Below, one piece after another: positions 55,002-63,966 of a DNA stretch of 64,000 nucleotides (within the stretch, counting starts at the first letter, position 1; the number at the start of each line of letters is the position of its first letter). Below the pieces are notes generated by a model that saw only the letters and a list, made by a program, of their open reading frames with translations, did no database searches and was not told the origin of the DNA. A program made the translations under genes and the position numbers. The stretch comes from Flavobacterium profundi (GTDB taxonomy: Bacteria > Bacteroidota > Bacteroidia > Flavobacteriales > Flavobacteriaceae). Location: positions 372,001 through 436,000 of the forward strand of contig NZ_VDCZ01000001.1 of the NCBI RefSeq assembly GCF_006491645.1, given 5' to 3'.

Positions 55002-55817
55002 TTAAATTTGACCAATTAACGTCTTAAAGAGTGTAATCATTTTTGGTTCAGCTTCACCAGCAACTGCAATAATTTCTGGTATGTTAACGGGTTTTAAATC
55101 GTCTGGATTACATTCATCAGTTAAAACAGAAACCGCAATAACGGGTAAATTCAAATGATTCGCAACAATTACTTCTGGAACGGTACTCATACCTACTGCA
55201 TCCGAACCTATTATTTTCAAATAACGATATTCAGCTCTCGTTTCTAATTGCGGTCCAACCACAGCTGCATAAACTCCTTTGTGTAACACGATGTTTTTTT
55301 CTTTGGCTATTGCCAACATCTTTTCGTTTAAAGTTGCATCATAAGGCGCACACATGTCGGTAAAACGCTCTCCAAAGTCGGAAACAGTTGCAAACGCTAA
55401 AGGAGAACCGCCTTGCAAATTGATATGATCGTCTAAGAGCATTAAATCTCCCTTTTTATAGTTTAAATTAATTGCACCAGCTGCATTAGAAATTAACAAA
55501 CTTGAAACACCTAATGCTTTCATTACTCGCACTGGAAACGTCACTTCTTGCAAATTATACCCTTCGTACAAATGAAAGCGACCTTGCATTACTATTACTT
55601 TTTTGCCTTCTAAAGTTCCGTAAACTAATTTACCTGAATGAAACTCCACTGTACTTACAGGAAAATGTGGAATATCACTATAATTAATTGCAACCTCAAC
55701 TTGTAAATGAGTTACTAATTGGCCTAAACCAGTTCCTAAAACAATACCTATTTGAGGTTCTAAAAATCCTTTTTCTTTTAAAAAGGAGGTCGCAGTGTCT
55801 AAAATTGCTTGTGTCAT
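55002..55817 (-). CDS. Purine nucleoside phosphorylase
   Basis: This 271-residue trimeric-type phosphorylase cleaves purine nucleosides with phosphate. IGIVLGTGLGQL is the phosphate loop, GRFHLYEGY and SNAAGAIN are conserved, and the QLETRAEYRYLKIIGSDAVGMSTVPEVIVA region shapes the purine pocket (the first half before VGMST binds base). Its start overlaps the stop of the DUF2064 gene by one base (TAATG). In this array it would fit removal of adenine from a 5'-arsinoyl-adenosine intermediate made by ArsS. Confidence 0.94.
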   Translation of the reverse strand: MTQAILDTATSFLKEKGFLEPQIGIVLGTGLGQLVTHLQVEVAINYSDIPHFPVSTVEFHSGKLVYGTLEGKKVIVMQGRFHLYEGYNLQEVTFPVRVMKALGVSSLLISNAAGAINLNYKKGDLMLLDDHINLQGGSPLAFATVSDFGERFTDMCAPYDATLNEKMLAIAKEKNIVLHKGVYAAVVGPQLETRAEYRYLKIIGSDAVGMSTVPEVIVANHLNLPVIAVSVLTDECNPDDLKPVNIPEIIAVAGEAEPKMITLFKTLIGQI

Positions 55818-56419
55818 TACTGTATGTATTTTTTAAAAACTGGAATATCTTTGATATCCTCAAAAGTATCGATATCATTCTTTTCTTCCAGCAAACTGTA
55901 TTTTAAATTTTTAATATTTTTTAAGGTGTCTTTTAAAACGGTATGGGTTCCCCATTCTTTATTTTTAAATATATTTTCTGGAATGCTTTTTAATCCTAAC
56001 AAATAATAACCTCCATCTTCAGCTGGACCAATTACCACATCATTCGTATCTAAAGCTGCAAATGCTTTTTCTAAATCATTAGCTTCTAAAGTGATTAAAT
56101 CGGAACCAATTATTACGATTTTTTGATAACCGTCTTCAATTCCTTCTCGAAAAGCATTATACATTCGTACTCCTAAATCTTTACCAAATTGCTCTTTTTT
56201 TTGAAACAAATGATTGTTCCACATATCTTTAGTATTTATCGCATCAGAATACAAAACCCGTTTATCATAATCGGTTTCCAAAACAACTTTTCTAGTATGT
56301 TGAAGCAGTTCAATATACACTTGCAAAGCATTTTCTTCACCTATTGAAGCAGCCAAACGTGTTTTAACTTTTCCAAGCTCAGGATTTCGGGTAAATATTA
56401 AAATTAGATTTTTATTCAT
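55817..56419 (-). CDS. TIGR04282/DUF2064 family transferase, arsenosugar-associated (copy 1)
   Basis: This 200-residue GT-A-like protein belongs to the DUF2064 group known as rSAM/selenodomain-associated transferase 1. The nucleotide-type N-terminal motif TRNPELGKVKTRLA is intact, and IIGSDLITLEANDLEKAF and GPAEDGGYYLLGL form the core. It probably transfers or activates a sugar or sugar phosphate, but no reaction is established. It begins one base after the stop of the metallophosphoesterase gene and overlaps the phosphorylase start. Confidence 0.88.
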   Translation of the reverse strand: MNKNLILIFTRNPELGKVKTRLAASIGEENALQVYIELLQHTRKVVLETDYDKRVLYSDAINTKDMWNNHLFQKKEQFGKDLGVRMYNAFREGIEDGYQKIVIIGSDLITLEANDLEKAFAALDTNDVVIGPAEDGGYYLLGLKSIPENIFKNKEWGTHTVLKDTLKNIKNLKYSLLEEKNDIDTFEDIKDIPVFKKYIQ

Positions 56420-56420
56420 T

Positions 56421-57248
56421 TTAAAATAAAATGGGTTTTCCCTGCATTTTTGTTTCTGTTTCAGGTAAAATTTCGGTATTATCCCAAATACCTGTTAGAA
56501 TGGTTTTCGCATATTCCTTTGGCAAACCATTTTGCAACATTAATGCATTCGTTAAACTATGGTTATAAGTCAGTGATTTATGTTCGAAAGTTACTAAATT
56601 ATTCTTTTCCTCTAAAATAACATACCAAACAGCTGTATTCCCATCATTGGCTGGCATACCAATAACACCTGGATTTAGCCATAGCAGATTATTTTGTTCT
56701 TGATGAAAGGGTAAACCGCAATGTCCAGCAACAATAATATCACTCTGAGTTACATTAAAATTAGCTTGTTTCTTTTCCCAAGGAGTCGATTTAAAAATAA
56801 ATTCTGAAGTGTTAAAAAAAGAGCCATGCACCACAGTAATTCGTTTATTAGCAAAAGTAAAATGAATGAATTCGGGTAGTTTTTTGATAAATTCTAATGA
56901 GGCATCGGTGAGTTTACTTTTAGCATAAGGATACCAAAGTTGGGAAAATCGATCACAACGTGAGCCTTGCGTAAAATCACACCCACAATCCTCAGCATTT
57001 TCACTTAATTGAAGCTCTACATTACCCGCAATGCTTTTAGCTTTCCAATGCTTAAAAAATTGAATCGTTTCTTCAGGTTGTGCACAATAACCAATGATAT
57101 CACCTGTTGCAATACAATTTTCAGGTGCAATGTTCTCAATTTTTGCTATTTCAGCAATAGCTTCTATAGCTTGAAGATTACTATAAACACCTCCAAAAAG
57201 CAATACTTTTCCTTTTAACACTCCTAAGTTTTCTATTTTTTTATCCAT
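56421..57248 (-). CDS. Metallophosphoesterase-fold protein with altered metal site
   Basis: A protein of about 275 residues starts at the ATG at 57248. It has the YfcE-like phosphoesterase pattern: ATGDIIGYCAQPEETI, AGNVELQL, VVHGSFF, GHCGLPF and LNPGVIGMP. Two conserved metal-ligand places differ from the family: the first motif, normally SDxHGN, reads GGVYSN, and the last, normally GHTH, reads GHCG. The enzyme may have lost phosphatase activity or bind another ligand. A CGCDFTQGSRC stretch near residue 88 adds three cysteines. It overlaps the symporter 3' end by 16 bases. Confidence 0.8.
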   Translation of the reverse strand: MDKKIENLGVLKGKVLLFGGVYSNLQAIEAIAEIAKIENIAPENCIATGDIIGYCAQPEETIQFFKHWKAKSIAGNVELQLSENAEDCGCDFTQGSRCDRFSQLWYPYAKSKLTDASLEFIKKLPEFIHFTFANKRITVVHGSFFNTSEFIFKSTPWEKKQANFNVTQSDIIVAGHCGLPFHQEQNNLLWLNPGVIGMPANDGNTAVWYVILEEKNNLVTFEHKSLTYNHSLTNALMLQNGLPKEYAKTILTGIWDNTEILPETETKMQGKPILF

Positions 57249-58567
57249 TTTGGCAAACAATATAAAATGATACAAGTGGTAATTCCCCAAACATTTACCC
57301 ACAATAAATCGGCATACTTGCCATTGGTAAACTGTAATTCATTGGGAAACCAATTAAAAACTAATAAAAAACCAAACAACAAACCCGTAATCACACTAAG
57401 ATAGAAACTAATACGCGGAACTTTCATTTTCCAAAATAAAAAGACTGGAGTTAGTCCAATAATCATAGTACCAGAGATTGTTGTAGCCGATAAAATTTCG
57501 GCATTTAAAAAAACGGGAATAGTACCTAAAACTGCCAATACAATCATTGAAAGTCTTCCAAAAGTGACAGTTTTGCCCCATTTTAAATCGATTACTATTA
57601 ATTTCGAAAAAGAAGAGAACGTAGAATCGATTGTAGAAGCTGCAGAAGTAATCATAATAAAATTAATCACTACTAAAATGAGTACACCAAAAGCTTTTCC
57701 AACCGCAATGGCTGCATCACCACTCATTCCTTCAAATTTTGCATATACACCAATAGTACTAAATAAAACAATACACAAACCACCTAAAAAACTTGCCCAA
57801 AGAAAACTTTTTCGGGTTACTTTTGGACTACTAATAAAAGCTCTATCAGTTAAAACTGGATCATGAAAAGGATAACTAAAAGACTGTAAAAGAGCTGCAA
57901 AAAAAAGATTCAATCCGAATTCGAAGCTCCAAGTACTGGACTGTATTACTTTCGTAATGGTAAACGATTCTACGGAGAAAACGTTCCATAAAATTATAAG
58001 TAGCAATATGGAAAATAAAACCATTTGAATGACATCTGTAAAAATCGAACTACTTAATCCTCCTTTTAAGGAATACGCGAGTATCAAAAAAGTAAATACT
58101 AATATGGATACATAATAACCCCAACTTCCTGGTGTTCCAAAATAACTTCCAATGACCATAGTATTGCTCCATACTTCATTAAAAAGGCGAATGGTTATTA
58201 AGATTGAAAATAAGAGCATGGCTTGTTTACCAAATTTATGCGTTAAAAATTGATGAATACTTGTGTAATTTCCTTTGGTACGCAATTGATAAATTAGAAT
58301 TCCTGCTACCGCAAATGACAAGTAATAGGCAGCGTAAGCTAACCCTCCAAGAATTCCAAATTCCAATCCGAGATTAGCCGCATTTGTAATGCTTTTGGCA
58401 AAAATCCAAGAAATAATTAAGCTCCCTGTAAGCACCATCGTATTTGGTGCTTTACGGTTTTGTATCGCTTTATAAAATTGATCAGTTGTTTTAGCAAATG
58501 GAGAAAGAAAAAAAAGTATCAAACTAGACACTATCATAATTATCCATTGCCCATCCATTATTCCCAT
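57233..58567 (-). CDS. Sodium:solute symporter family protein
   Basis: This 444-residue inner-membrane carrier of the SSS family has about twelve to thirteen hydrophobic segments. Family features include YAAYYLSFAVAGILIYQLR near 80, YSLKGGLSSSIFTDVIQMVLF near 165 and the AASTIDSTFSSFSKLIVIDL segment near 308. It would import a small solute with sodium. Between SusD and the phosphoesterase gene it looks like the inner-membrane half of a nutrient or product uptake route. The substrate is unknown. Confidence 0.88.
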   Translation of the reverse strand: MGIMDGQWIIMIVSSLILFFLSPFAKTTDQFYKAIQNRKAPNTMVLTGSLIISWIFAKSITNAANLGLEFGILGGLAYAAYYLSFAVAGILIYQLRTKGNYTSIHQFLTHKFGKQAMLLFSILITIRLFNEVWSNTMVIGSYFGTPGSWGYYVSILVFTFLILAYSLKGGLSSSIFTDVIQMVLFSILLLIILWNVFSVESFTITKVIQSSTWSFEFGLNLFFAALLQSFSYPFHDPVLTDRAFISSPKVTRKSFLWASFLGGLCIVLFSTIGVYAKFEGMSGDAAIAVGKAFGVLILVVINFIMITSAASTIDSTFSSFSKLIVIDLKWGKTVTFGRLSMIVLAVLGTIPVFLNAEILSATTISGTMIIGLTPVFLFWKMKVPRISFYLSVITGLLFGFLLVFNWFPNELQFTNGKYADLLWVNVWGITTCIILYCLPKWIKK

Positions 58568-58575
58568 TCGTTCAA

Positions 58576-60018
58576 TTATTCATCCCACCAAACTGGGAAA
58601 TTAATACTATTATTATTTGTTGCATTTGCAGCCAGAATATAATTTTCTCTATTTAACGCTTCTTCTTCAGCGGGATAAGGCATTCGTATTGGCAAAAGAT
58701 TATTATTTAAACTGGCAGCTATCGTTCTTAGTTCCGGAAAACCTGTTCTTCTATATTCTACCCAACCTTCATAACCGTTAATGATATTGGCTATCCATTT
58801 TTGCGTAATAATTTGCTGTATTGGAGAAGTTCCTAATGCATTATAAGCAGCGGGTCCTGTTAAATAATTTGTTGGTAAAGGTGTGTTCCAATATTCAAAA
58901 GCTAAAGCCACTCCGTTTTCGTATAAAGTTTGAGCATCAGCTGTGATTAAACCTCTTTCTGCTGCTTCTGCCAAAGCAAATTGCACTTCCCAAGCCGTTA
59001 AAAAATTAGCATCAAGCAAAGAGGTATCTTCCCTAAATACAGTTCCTGCTAAAGAATAATTGGATACTGCTACCGATGTATTAGAAGCATCAATTCCATT
59101 CAACAAGCCATTGAACGCATCCGAATTTGAATTGGCAAAAGGACGAAATAATTTTTCAACCCGTGTATCATTCAAATCGGTTAGTATATCTTCCATAGTT
59201 TCCGACAATACAAAGTTGTTAAAATCACCTACTCTTAGCTGAGCTAGTCTAAAACTATTTGGTGCCGTATTTGTAAAATTGAAAATAGCATTTTGTGAAT
59301 TGGTCATCATATAATTGCCTTCATCAAATAACGCTTGCAACTGTTGACTTACATCTACTTTTGCAGAAATGCGCAATAAATATTTTATTTTCAAAGATTT
59401 TCCAAAACGAATCCACGATTCTAAATTTCCATTAAATAGAATATCGCCTTGTAGAGGTATGGCATCGGTATAACTTTCCAACTTTTCAATTCCTTTATTT
59501 AAATTATCTAAAATACCACCAGCGTCTAAATAAATACTCTCTTGAGAATTGTATGCTGGAGTAACTTCCCCTTCGGTTCCATTGAAAGCATTAAAATAAG
59601 GCACATCTCCAAATAAATCGGTTAAACCAGCAGCCATGTAAGCTTTTAAAATTAAAGCTGGACCTTCATATATTTTTAATGTATTACTTTGTCTTGACAG
59701 CTTTAAAATGATTTCATTATCTCTTAGATTTTTATAAAAAACAGGCCAGGGATTACCTCCTAATTGAGGTGATTTTAAGGCATGTCGATCGAAGAGATTA
59801 AAATCGAGAGCCGTTCGGTGTTGGGCTAATAAATCACCTGCCACAAAACCTTCATAACTCATGTTTTCACCAAAATCGTAAATTACTTGACGCAATAGCA
59901 AATTTGGTTGTACAGAATTTGGTGCATTTGGATTCGTATTTATTTCCTCGAAATCTTTGGTACAACTTACAACTATAAAAAGTAAAGATAGAGGTACTAT
60001 ATATTTTTTTATTTTCAT
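58576..60018 (-). CDS. SusD/RagB-family nutrient-binding lipoprotein
   Basis: A 480-residue surface lipoprotein starts at the ATG at 60018. The lipobox is LFIVVSC with C19 lipidated. The family's opening FEEINTNPNAPNSV follows, then TPR-like helices (for example YEGPALILKAYMAAGLTDLFGDVPY) and a late WIANINGYEGWVEYRRTG-type segment. It pairs with the SusC-type receptor encoded 13 bases upstream and closes over the receptor to capture ligand. It belongs to the SusD-like-2 branch often seen in non-glycan systems. Confidence 0.92.
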   Translation of the reverse strand: MKIKKYIVPLSLLFIVVSCTKDFEEINTNPNAPNSVQPNLLLRQVIYDFGENMSYEGFVAGDLLAQHRTALDFNLFDRHALKSPQLGGNPWPVFYKNLRDNEIILKLSRQSNTLKIYEGPALILKAYMAAGLTDLFGDVPYFNAFNGTEGEVTPAYNSQESIYLDAGGILDNLNKGIEKLESYTDAIPLQGDILFNGNLESWIRFGKSLKIKYLLRISAKVDVSQQLQALFDEGNYMMTNSQNAIFNFTNTAPNSFRLAQLRVGDFNNFVLSETMEDILTDLNDTRVEKLFRPFANSNSDAFNGLLNGIDASNTSVAVSNYSLAGTVFREDTSLLDANFLTAWEVQFALAEAAERGLITADAQTLYENGVALAFEYWNTPLPTNYLTGPAAYNALGTSPIQQIITQKWIANIINGYEGWVEYRRTGFPELRTIAASLNNNLLPIRMPYPAEEEALNRENYILAANATNNNSINFPVWWDE

Positions 60019-60031
60019 TATAATTCTTTTT

Positions 60032-63000
60032 TTAAAAGTTAAAACCAAGTTTAAAACCAATACTTCTAGTGGTTGCGTAACTCATATCTTCTACACCACT
60101 TACAAAACCATTTCCTTGAACAGCTAACTGTTCTGGGTCAAAATGAGGGTTTTCGGTAATTGCAAATAAATTGTTACCAATTATTGACATGCTTATTTGT
60201 CCTTCATCTTTTAATCCCATGAAACCTTCTTTAACTTTAAAAGTATAACCGAGTGAAAATTGTCTTAACTTAATAAATGAAGCATCATAAACATTATTTT
60301 CTTCATGATTTCGATCATAAAACTGGCGGTAATAACTTTCTGCCGAAACAGCAACTGTATTAGGTTGACCCGAAGGAGTTACACCTTGCGCCACAATTCC
60401 TTCTAATGGTCTATACGCTGTTTCTGCTAATTGCCCTCCAACATTTCCTAATGCTTTTGTTCTTGAAACCAATTGTCCTCCTTGTCTCCAATCAAAAAGA
60501 AAGCTTAAATTCCAATTTTTATAGTTTAAATTATTGGTCCAACCCAATGTAAAGTCAGGGTTATAGTTGCCTAATTTTTGTAAATTATTATCGGCAATAT
60601 AACGCCCATTTTCATCAATAATAAATTGTCCTTGCTCATTTTTCAAGTACCCTGTACCATAAAAATCACCTATTCTTCCACCTTCTTCTACTTGAAACCA
60701 AACGGTTTGATTGGCACTATCATAAATTCTACTATAGGCTAGCGTTAAACGACCACTTTCTTGAGGTAAACTTTTAATAACCGAACGACTTTGAGCAAAA
60801 TTAAAGATGGTATTCCACTTAAAATGTGCAGTTTTAATAGGAATCGCATTTAAAATAATTTCTACACCTTGCGTATTTACTTTTCCACCATTCACTACTT
60901 GTTGATTGTAACCAGAAGAAATGGCAATGGGTAACGAAATAATCTGATCTTTAGTTGTAGCATTATAATAAGTAATGTCAAAATTGAGACGGTCATTAAA
61001 AAAACGAATATCTGTACCCACTTCATAAGAGGTTGTTTGCTCTGGTTTTAAATTCGCATTGGGAATAAAATTTTGATTACTGAAAGCGGGCTGACTATTA
61101 TAAGGTGTTTGTGATACAAATGCTCCTGATGTTTGGTACGGACTTGTATCATTTCCTACTTGAGCAATACTTGCCCTCAATTTTGCAAATGAAATAGGCT
61201 TTGGTAAATCAATTATATTAGAAATTATAAAACTAGATGATAAAGAAGGATAAAAAAAGGAAGTACCACTTACTGAAAAAGGAGTTGCCAAAGCGCTCGA
61301 CCAATCATTTCTCCCTGTTATGTCTAGATAGAGATAATCTTTGTAGCCTAATTTTACTAAGCCATATAAAGAATTAATTCTTTTTTTACTTTCGTATTGA
61401 AAAATTTCAACTGGAGAAGCCGCGTTATTAAGGTTAAAAATTCCAGGTTGTGCTAAATTAACGGTTTGCGATTGCTTCGTTTTAGCCAATTGATCCATTC
61501 GGTTTCCACCAAAAGAAAAATCATAGGAAAAATCAGAAATTACATTAGAATAATTAAATAAAAAATCTGTATTTACTTCTCTATATTGAACATCATGCTC
61601 GGCATAACCTCCATTTTTAAAACGATTACTGCTAAAGTTACGTATCATTTGTCTTGATTCTGTACTGTAATCCATCCCTGTTCTAACTGTAACACTTAAT
61701 TTATCAATGATTTCTTGTTTGAATAAAAGGTTCCCAAAAACACGATCTCTATCAAATGAATTGCGATTTTCTAACAACGTAAAATACGGATTATCAAAAT
61801 AGGTATAATTAAAAGAATACTGTTGGATTCCTTCTAAACCAGGTTGCCAATATTGCTTTAAACTATGTATATCGAGAGATCTTGGTCCCCAACCCACCAA
61901 TGCGTAGTTAACGTTTTCACTTCCGTATCCATTAGAAGGTCTATTCTTACTACTTGAATGCACATAATTTATAGAAGAGGAAACGGTGGTTTTATCAGAC
62001 GGATTAAAATTTAGTTTAGCCGCAACTGTTTGACGGTCTAAATTTACACCTGGAATAATCGCTTCGCTTCTTAAATCGGTGAAAGACAAGCGATAGTTCC
62101 CTTTATCAAATCCATTAGATAACGCAATATTATTAATAGTAGTCGTACCTGTTCTATAAAAATCTTTTAAGTTATTTGGATGCGAAATAAAAGGTGTAGG
62201 TGTAATGGATAAACCATCATATAAGGAAGTATCACCACCACGAACAAAATCTCCATTTGGCAATTGAACTGGACTATCGAATTGAGAAATTAACAAACCT
62301 TGATCCAATCTTGGTCCCCAAGAATAGCTAATTAAATCATTGGTTCCTCCTCCTAATCCATCCACAAAAGCAAATTGGCCCGAATTCCCTTGTCCGTATT
62401 CGTTTTGAAAATCAGGCAATTGAAAAGCCGAGTCTACCGTTAATGAAGAATTAAAACTAACGTTAAATCCTTTCTTTTTATGACCTTCTTTTGTTTTAAT
62501 CACAATAACACCATTAGATGCTCTTGTTCCATATAAAGCTGCTGCACTTGGACCTTTTAAAACTGAAACCGATTCAATATCATCTGGATTTACTTCCATA
62601 GCACCGTTTCCATAATCTATTTCTTGAAAACCCGCTGCTGCTTCATTCGTAAAATTAAAAACCGTTTCATTATTTATTGGAATTCCATCAACAACAAACA
62701 AAGGATTATTATTAGAAAAAGAAGCTTCTCCTCTAATCGTTATTTTAGAAGAAGACCCCACACCTGTAGGGCCTTGTGTAATGGTAACACCAGCAACTTT
62801 CCCAGCTAAATTATCTAAAAAGTTGACTGTTTTTACTTCTTCTAATTCTTTGGCTTGAAGGGTTTGAACAGTATAACCCAACTCTTTTGATTCTCTTTTT
62901 AAGCCAAGAGCTGTAACGACTACTTCATTCAAAATTTCACTTTCTTCTTCCAATGCTACATCAATTTGAGTTTGATTCCCAATCATTAGAGTTTTCGTTT

Positions 63001-63223
63001 TAAAACCCAAATAGGAAAAAGTTAGTTTCGTTGCAACAGAGGGAACTGTTATGGTATAATTTCCTTCTTCATCTGATGTAGTCCCTTCAGTTGATGTGGA
63101 AGTAATATTTACAAAAGGTAAAGCAGTACCATCATTGGAACTGGTAACTTTTCCTTTAACTGTAATTTGTGAATAGCCAGCCCACGAAAATGTGAGTAGC
63201 AATAGTATATAAATTTGCTTCAT
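60032..63223 (-). CDS. SusC/RagA-family TonB-dependent outer-membrane receptor
   Basis: This 1063-residue TonB-dependent importer has a signal peptide (ending WAGYSQ), a carboxypeptidase-regulatory-like beta-sandwich (about 21-100), a plug domain (about 115-230) with the SusC signature RGEASFSNNNPLFVVDG and ALYGTRASNGVIVIKTK, and a 22-strand barrel ending in GFKLGFNF. It forms a pair with the SusD-like lipoprotein. Placement between two DUF2064-bearing arsenosugar segments is unusual for a SusCD pair and suggests uptake of an arsenical, nucleoside or related compound, which is inference. Confidence 0.94.
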   Translation of the reverse strand: MKQIYILLLLTFSWAGYSQITVKGKVTSSNDGTALPFVNITSTSTEGTTSDEEGNYTITVPSVATKLTFSYLGFKTKTLMIGNQTQIDVALEEESEILNEVVVTALGLKRESKELGYTVQTLQAKELEEVKTVNFLDNLAGKVAGVTITQGPTGVGSSSKITIRGEASFSNNNPLFVVDGIPINNETVFNFTNEAAAGFQEIDYGNGAMEVNPDDIESVSVLKGPSAAALYGTRASNGVIVIKTKEGHKKKGFNVSFNSSLTVDSAFQLPDFQNEYGQGNSGQFAFVDGLGGGTNDLISYSWGPRLDQGLLISQFDSPVQLPNGDFVRGGDTSLYDGLSITPTPFISHPNNLKDFYRTGTTTINNIALSNGFDKGNYRLSFTDLRSEAIIPGVNLDRQTVAAKLNFNPSDKTTVSSSINYVHSSSKNRPSNGYGSENVNYALVGWGPRSLDIHSLKQYWQPGLEGIQQYSFNYTYFDNPYFTLLENRNSFDRDRVFGNLLFKQEIIDKLSVTVRTGMDYSTESRQMIRNFSSNRFKNGGYAEHDVQYREVNTDFLFNYSNVISDFSYDFSFGGNRMDQLAKTKQSQTVNLAQPGIFNLNNAASPVEIFQYESKKRINSLYGLVKLGYKDYLYLDITGRNDWSSALATPFSVSGTSFFYPSLSSSFIISNIIDLPKPISFAKLRASIAQVGNDTSPYQTSGAFVSQTPYNSQPAFSNQNFIPNANLKPEQTTSYEVGTDIRFFNDRLNFDITYYNATTKDQIISLPIAISSGYNQQVVNGGKVNTQGVEIILNAIPIKTAHFKWNTIFNFAQSRSVIKSLPQESGRLTLAYSRIYDSANQTVWFQVEEGGRIGDFYGTGYLKNEQGQFIIDENGRYIADNNLQKLGNYNPDFTLGWTNNLNYKNWNLSFLFDWRQGGQLVSRTKALGNVGGQLAETAYRPLEGIVAQGVTPSGQPNTVAVSAESYYRQFYDRNHEENNVYDASFIKLRQFSLGYTFKVKEGFMGLKDEGQISMSIIGNNLFAITENPHFDPEQLAVQGNGFVSGVEDMSYATTRSIGFKLGFNF

Positions 63224-63272
63224 TTAGGTTTTAGTATATAATTAATTGTAATCTGATTCTCAGAAAAATAAA

Positions 63273-63956
63273 TTAGTATACTAATGGCGACCCTTTATTG
63301 AATCTATGCGTTAAAAAAACAGAGGTCTTTTTTTCTACAACATGGGTTATGATTTGATTCGCTTCAAAAACCAATTGGTTTAATAATTGGTTTAAAGTAG
63401 CATACACTTTTTTAAAGCTATTTACAAAATCAAAAATATCGTTATATGTATCTAAATCCGCTAATGTTTTTAAGTGCGTTACCGAAATAGACTTCAATTC
63501 TAAAAAGCTACATAATGAAGCACTTAAAGTTTGCTTTTGCCATGGAAGCTGCAATAATAGTTCGGGTTGGAAATCTTCCTTTTTTATACCTAAAAGATAA
63601 AACCCTCCGTCTTTTGATTTCCCTATGACCGAATGATTTGCAAGTAGTTCTTCATGCGCTTTTAAGAGTTGTTTTGAGGTTAATTGAGGGGTATCATTAC
63701 CAATAGCTATAACTGATTGGTAACCTAAATCGTAAACAGATTGAATCGCGTTTACAAATCGCTCTGCGAATGAATCACCAACTTGATTCTGCTCGGTAAA
63801 TAAGAAAAAAGGCAATTGTGTGTTTTGGACCAATTGCATGGTGCGTTTTTGTAAGGATTCAAAAACTGCTTTTGAATTTTGAAAAGTTTTTATTTTTGCT
63901 TCATATGCTGCCGAATGTGCAAAAATTAAAATAGCTGTTTTTGAATCTTTTATCAT
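63273..63956 (-). CDS. DUF2064 family transferase-like protein (copy 2), motif-poor
   Basis: A protein of about 227 residues starts at the ATG at 63956, 10 bases after the stop of the preceding gene; the longer frame to 63974 starts with TTG and overlaps that stop. It shares the core of copy 1 (IAIGNDTPQLTSKQLLKAH and GKSKDGGFYLLGI), but the N-terminal nucleotide-type motif KxPxxGxVKTRL is not recognisable (AHSAAYEAKIKTF instead). It may bind a different donor or act as a partner subunit. An unusual C-terminal tail follows residue 175. Confidence 0.8.
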   Translation of the reverse strand: MIKDSKTAILIFAHSAAYEAKIKTFQNSKAVFESLQKRTMQLVQNTQLPFFLFTEQNQVGDSFAERFVNAIQSVYDLGYQSVIAIGNDTPQLTSKQLLKAHEELLANHSVIGKSKDGGFYLLGIKKEDFQPELLLQLPWQKQTLSASLCSFLELKSISVTHLKTLADLDTYNDIFDFVNSFKKVYATLNQLLNQLVFEANQIITHVVEKKTSVFLTHRFNKGSPLVY

Positions 63957-63966
63957 ACTCTTTTCT

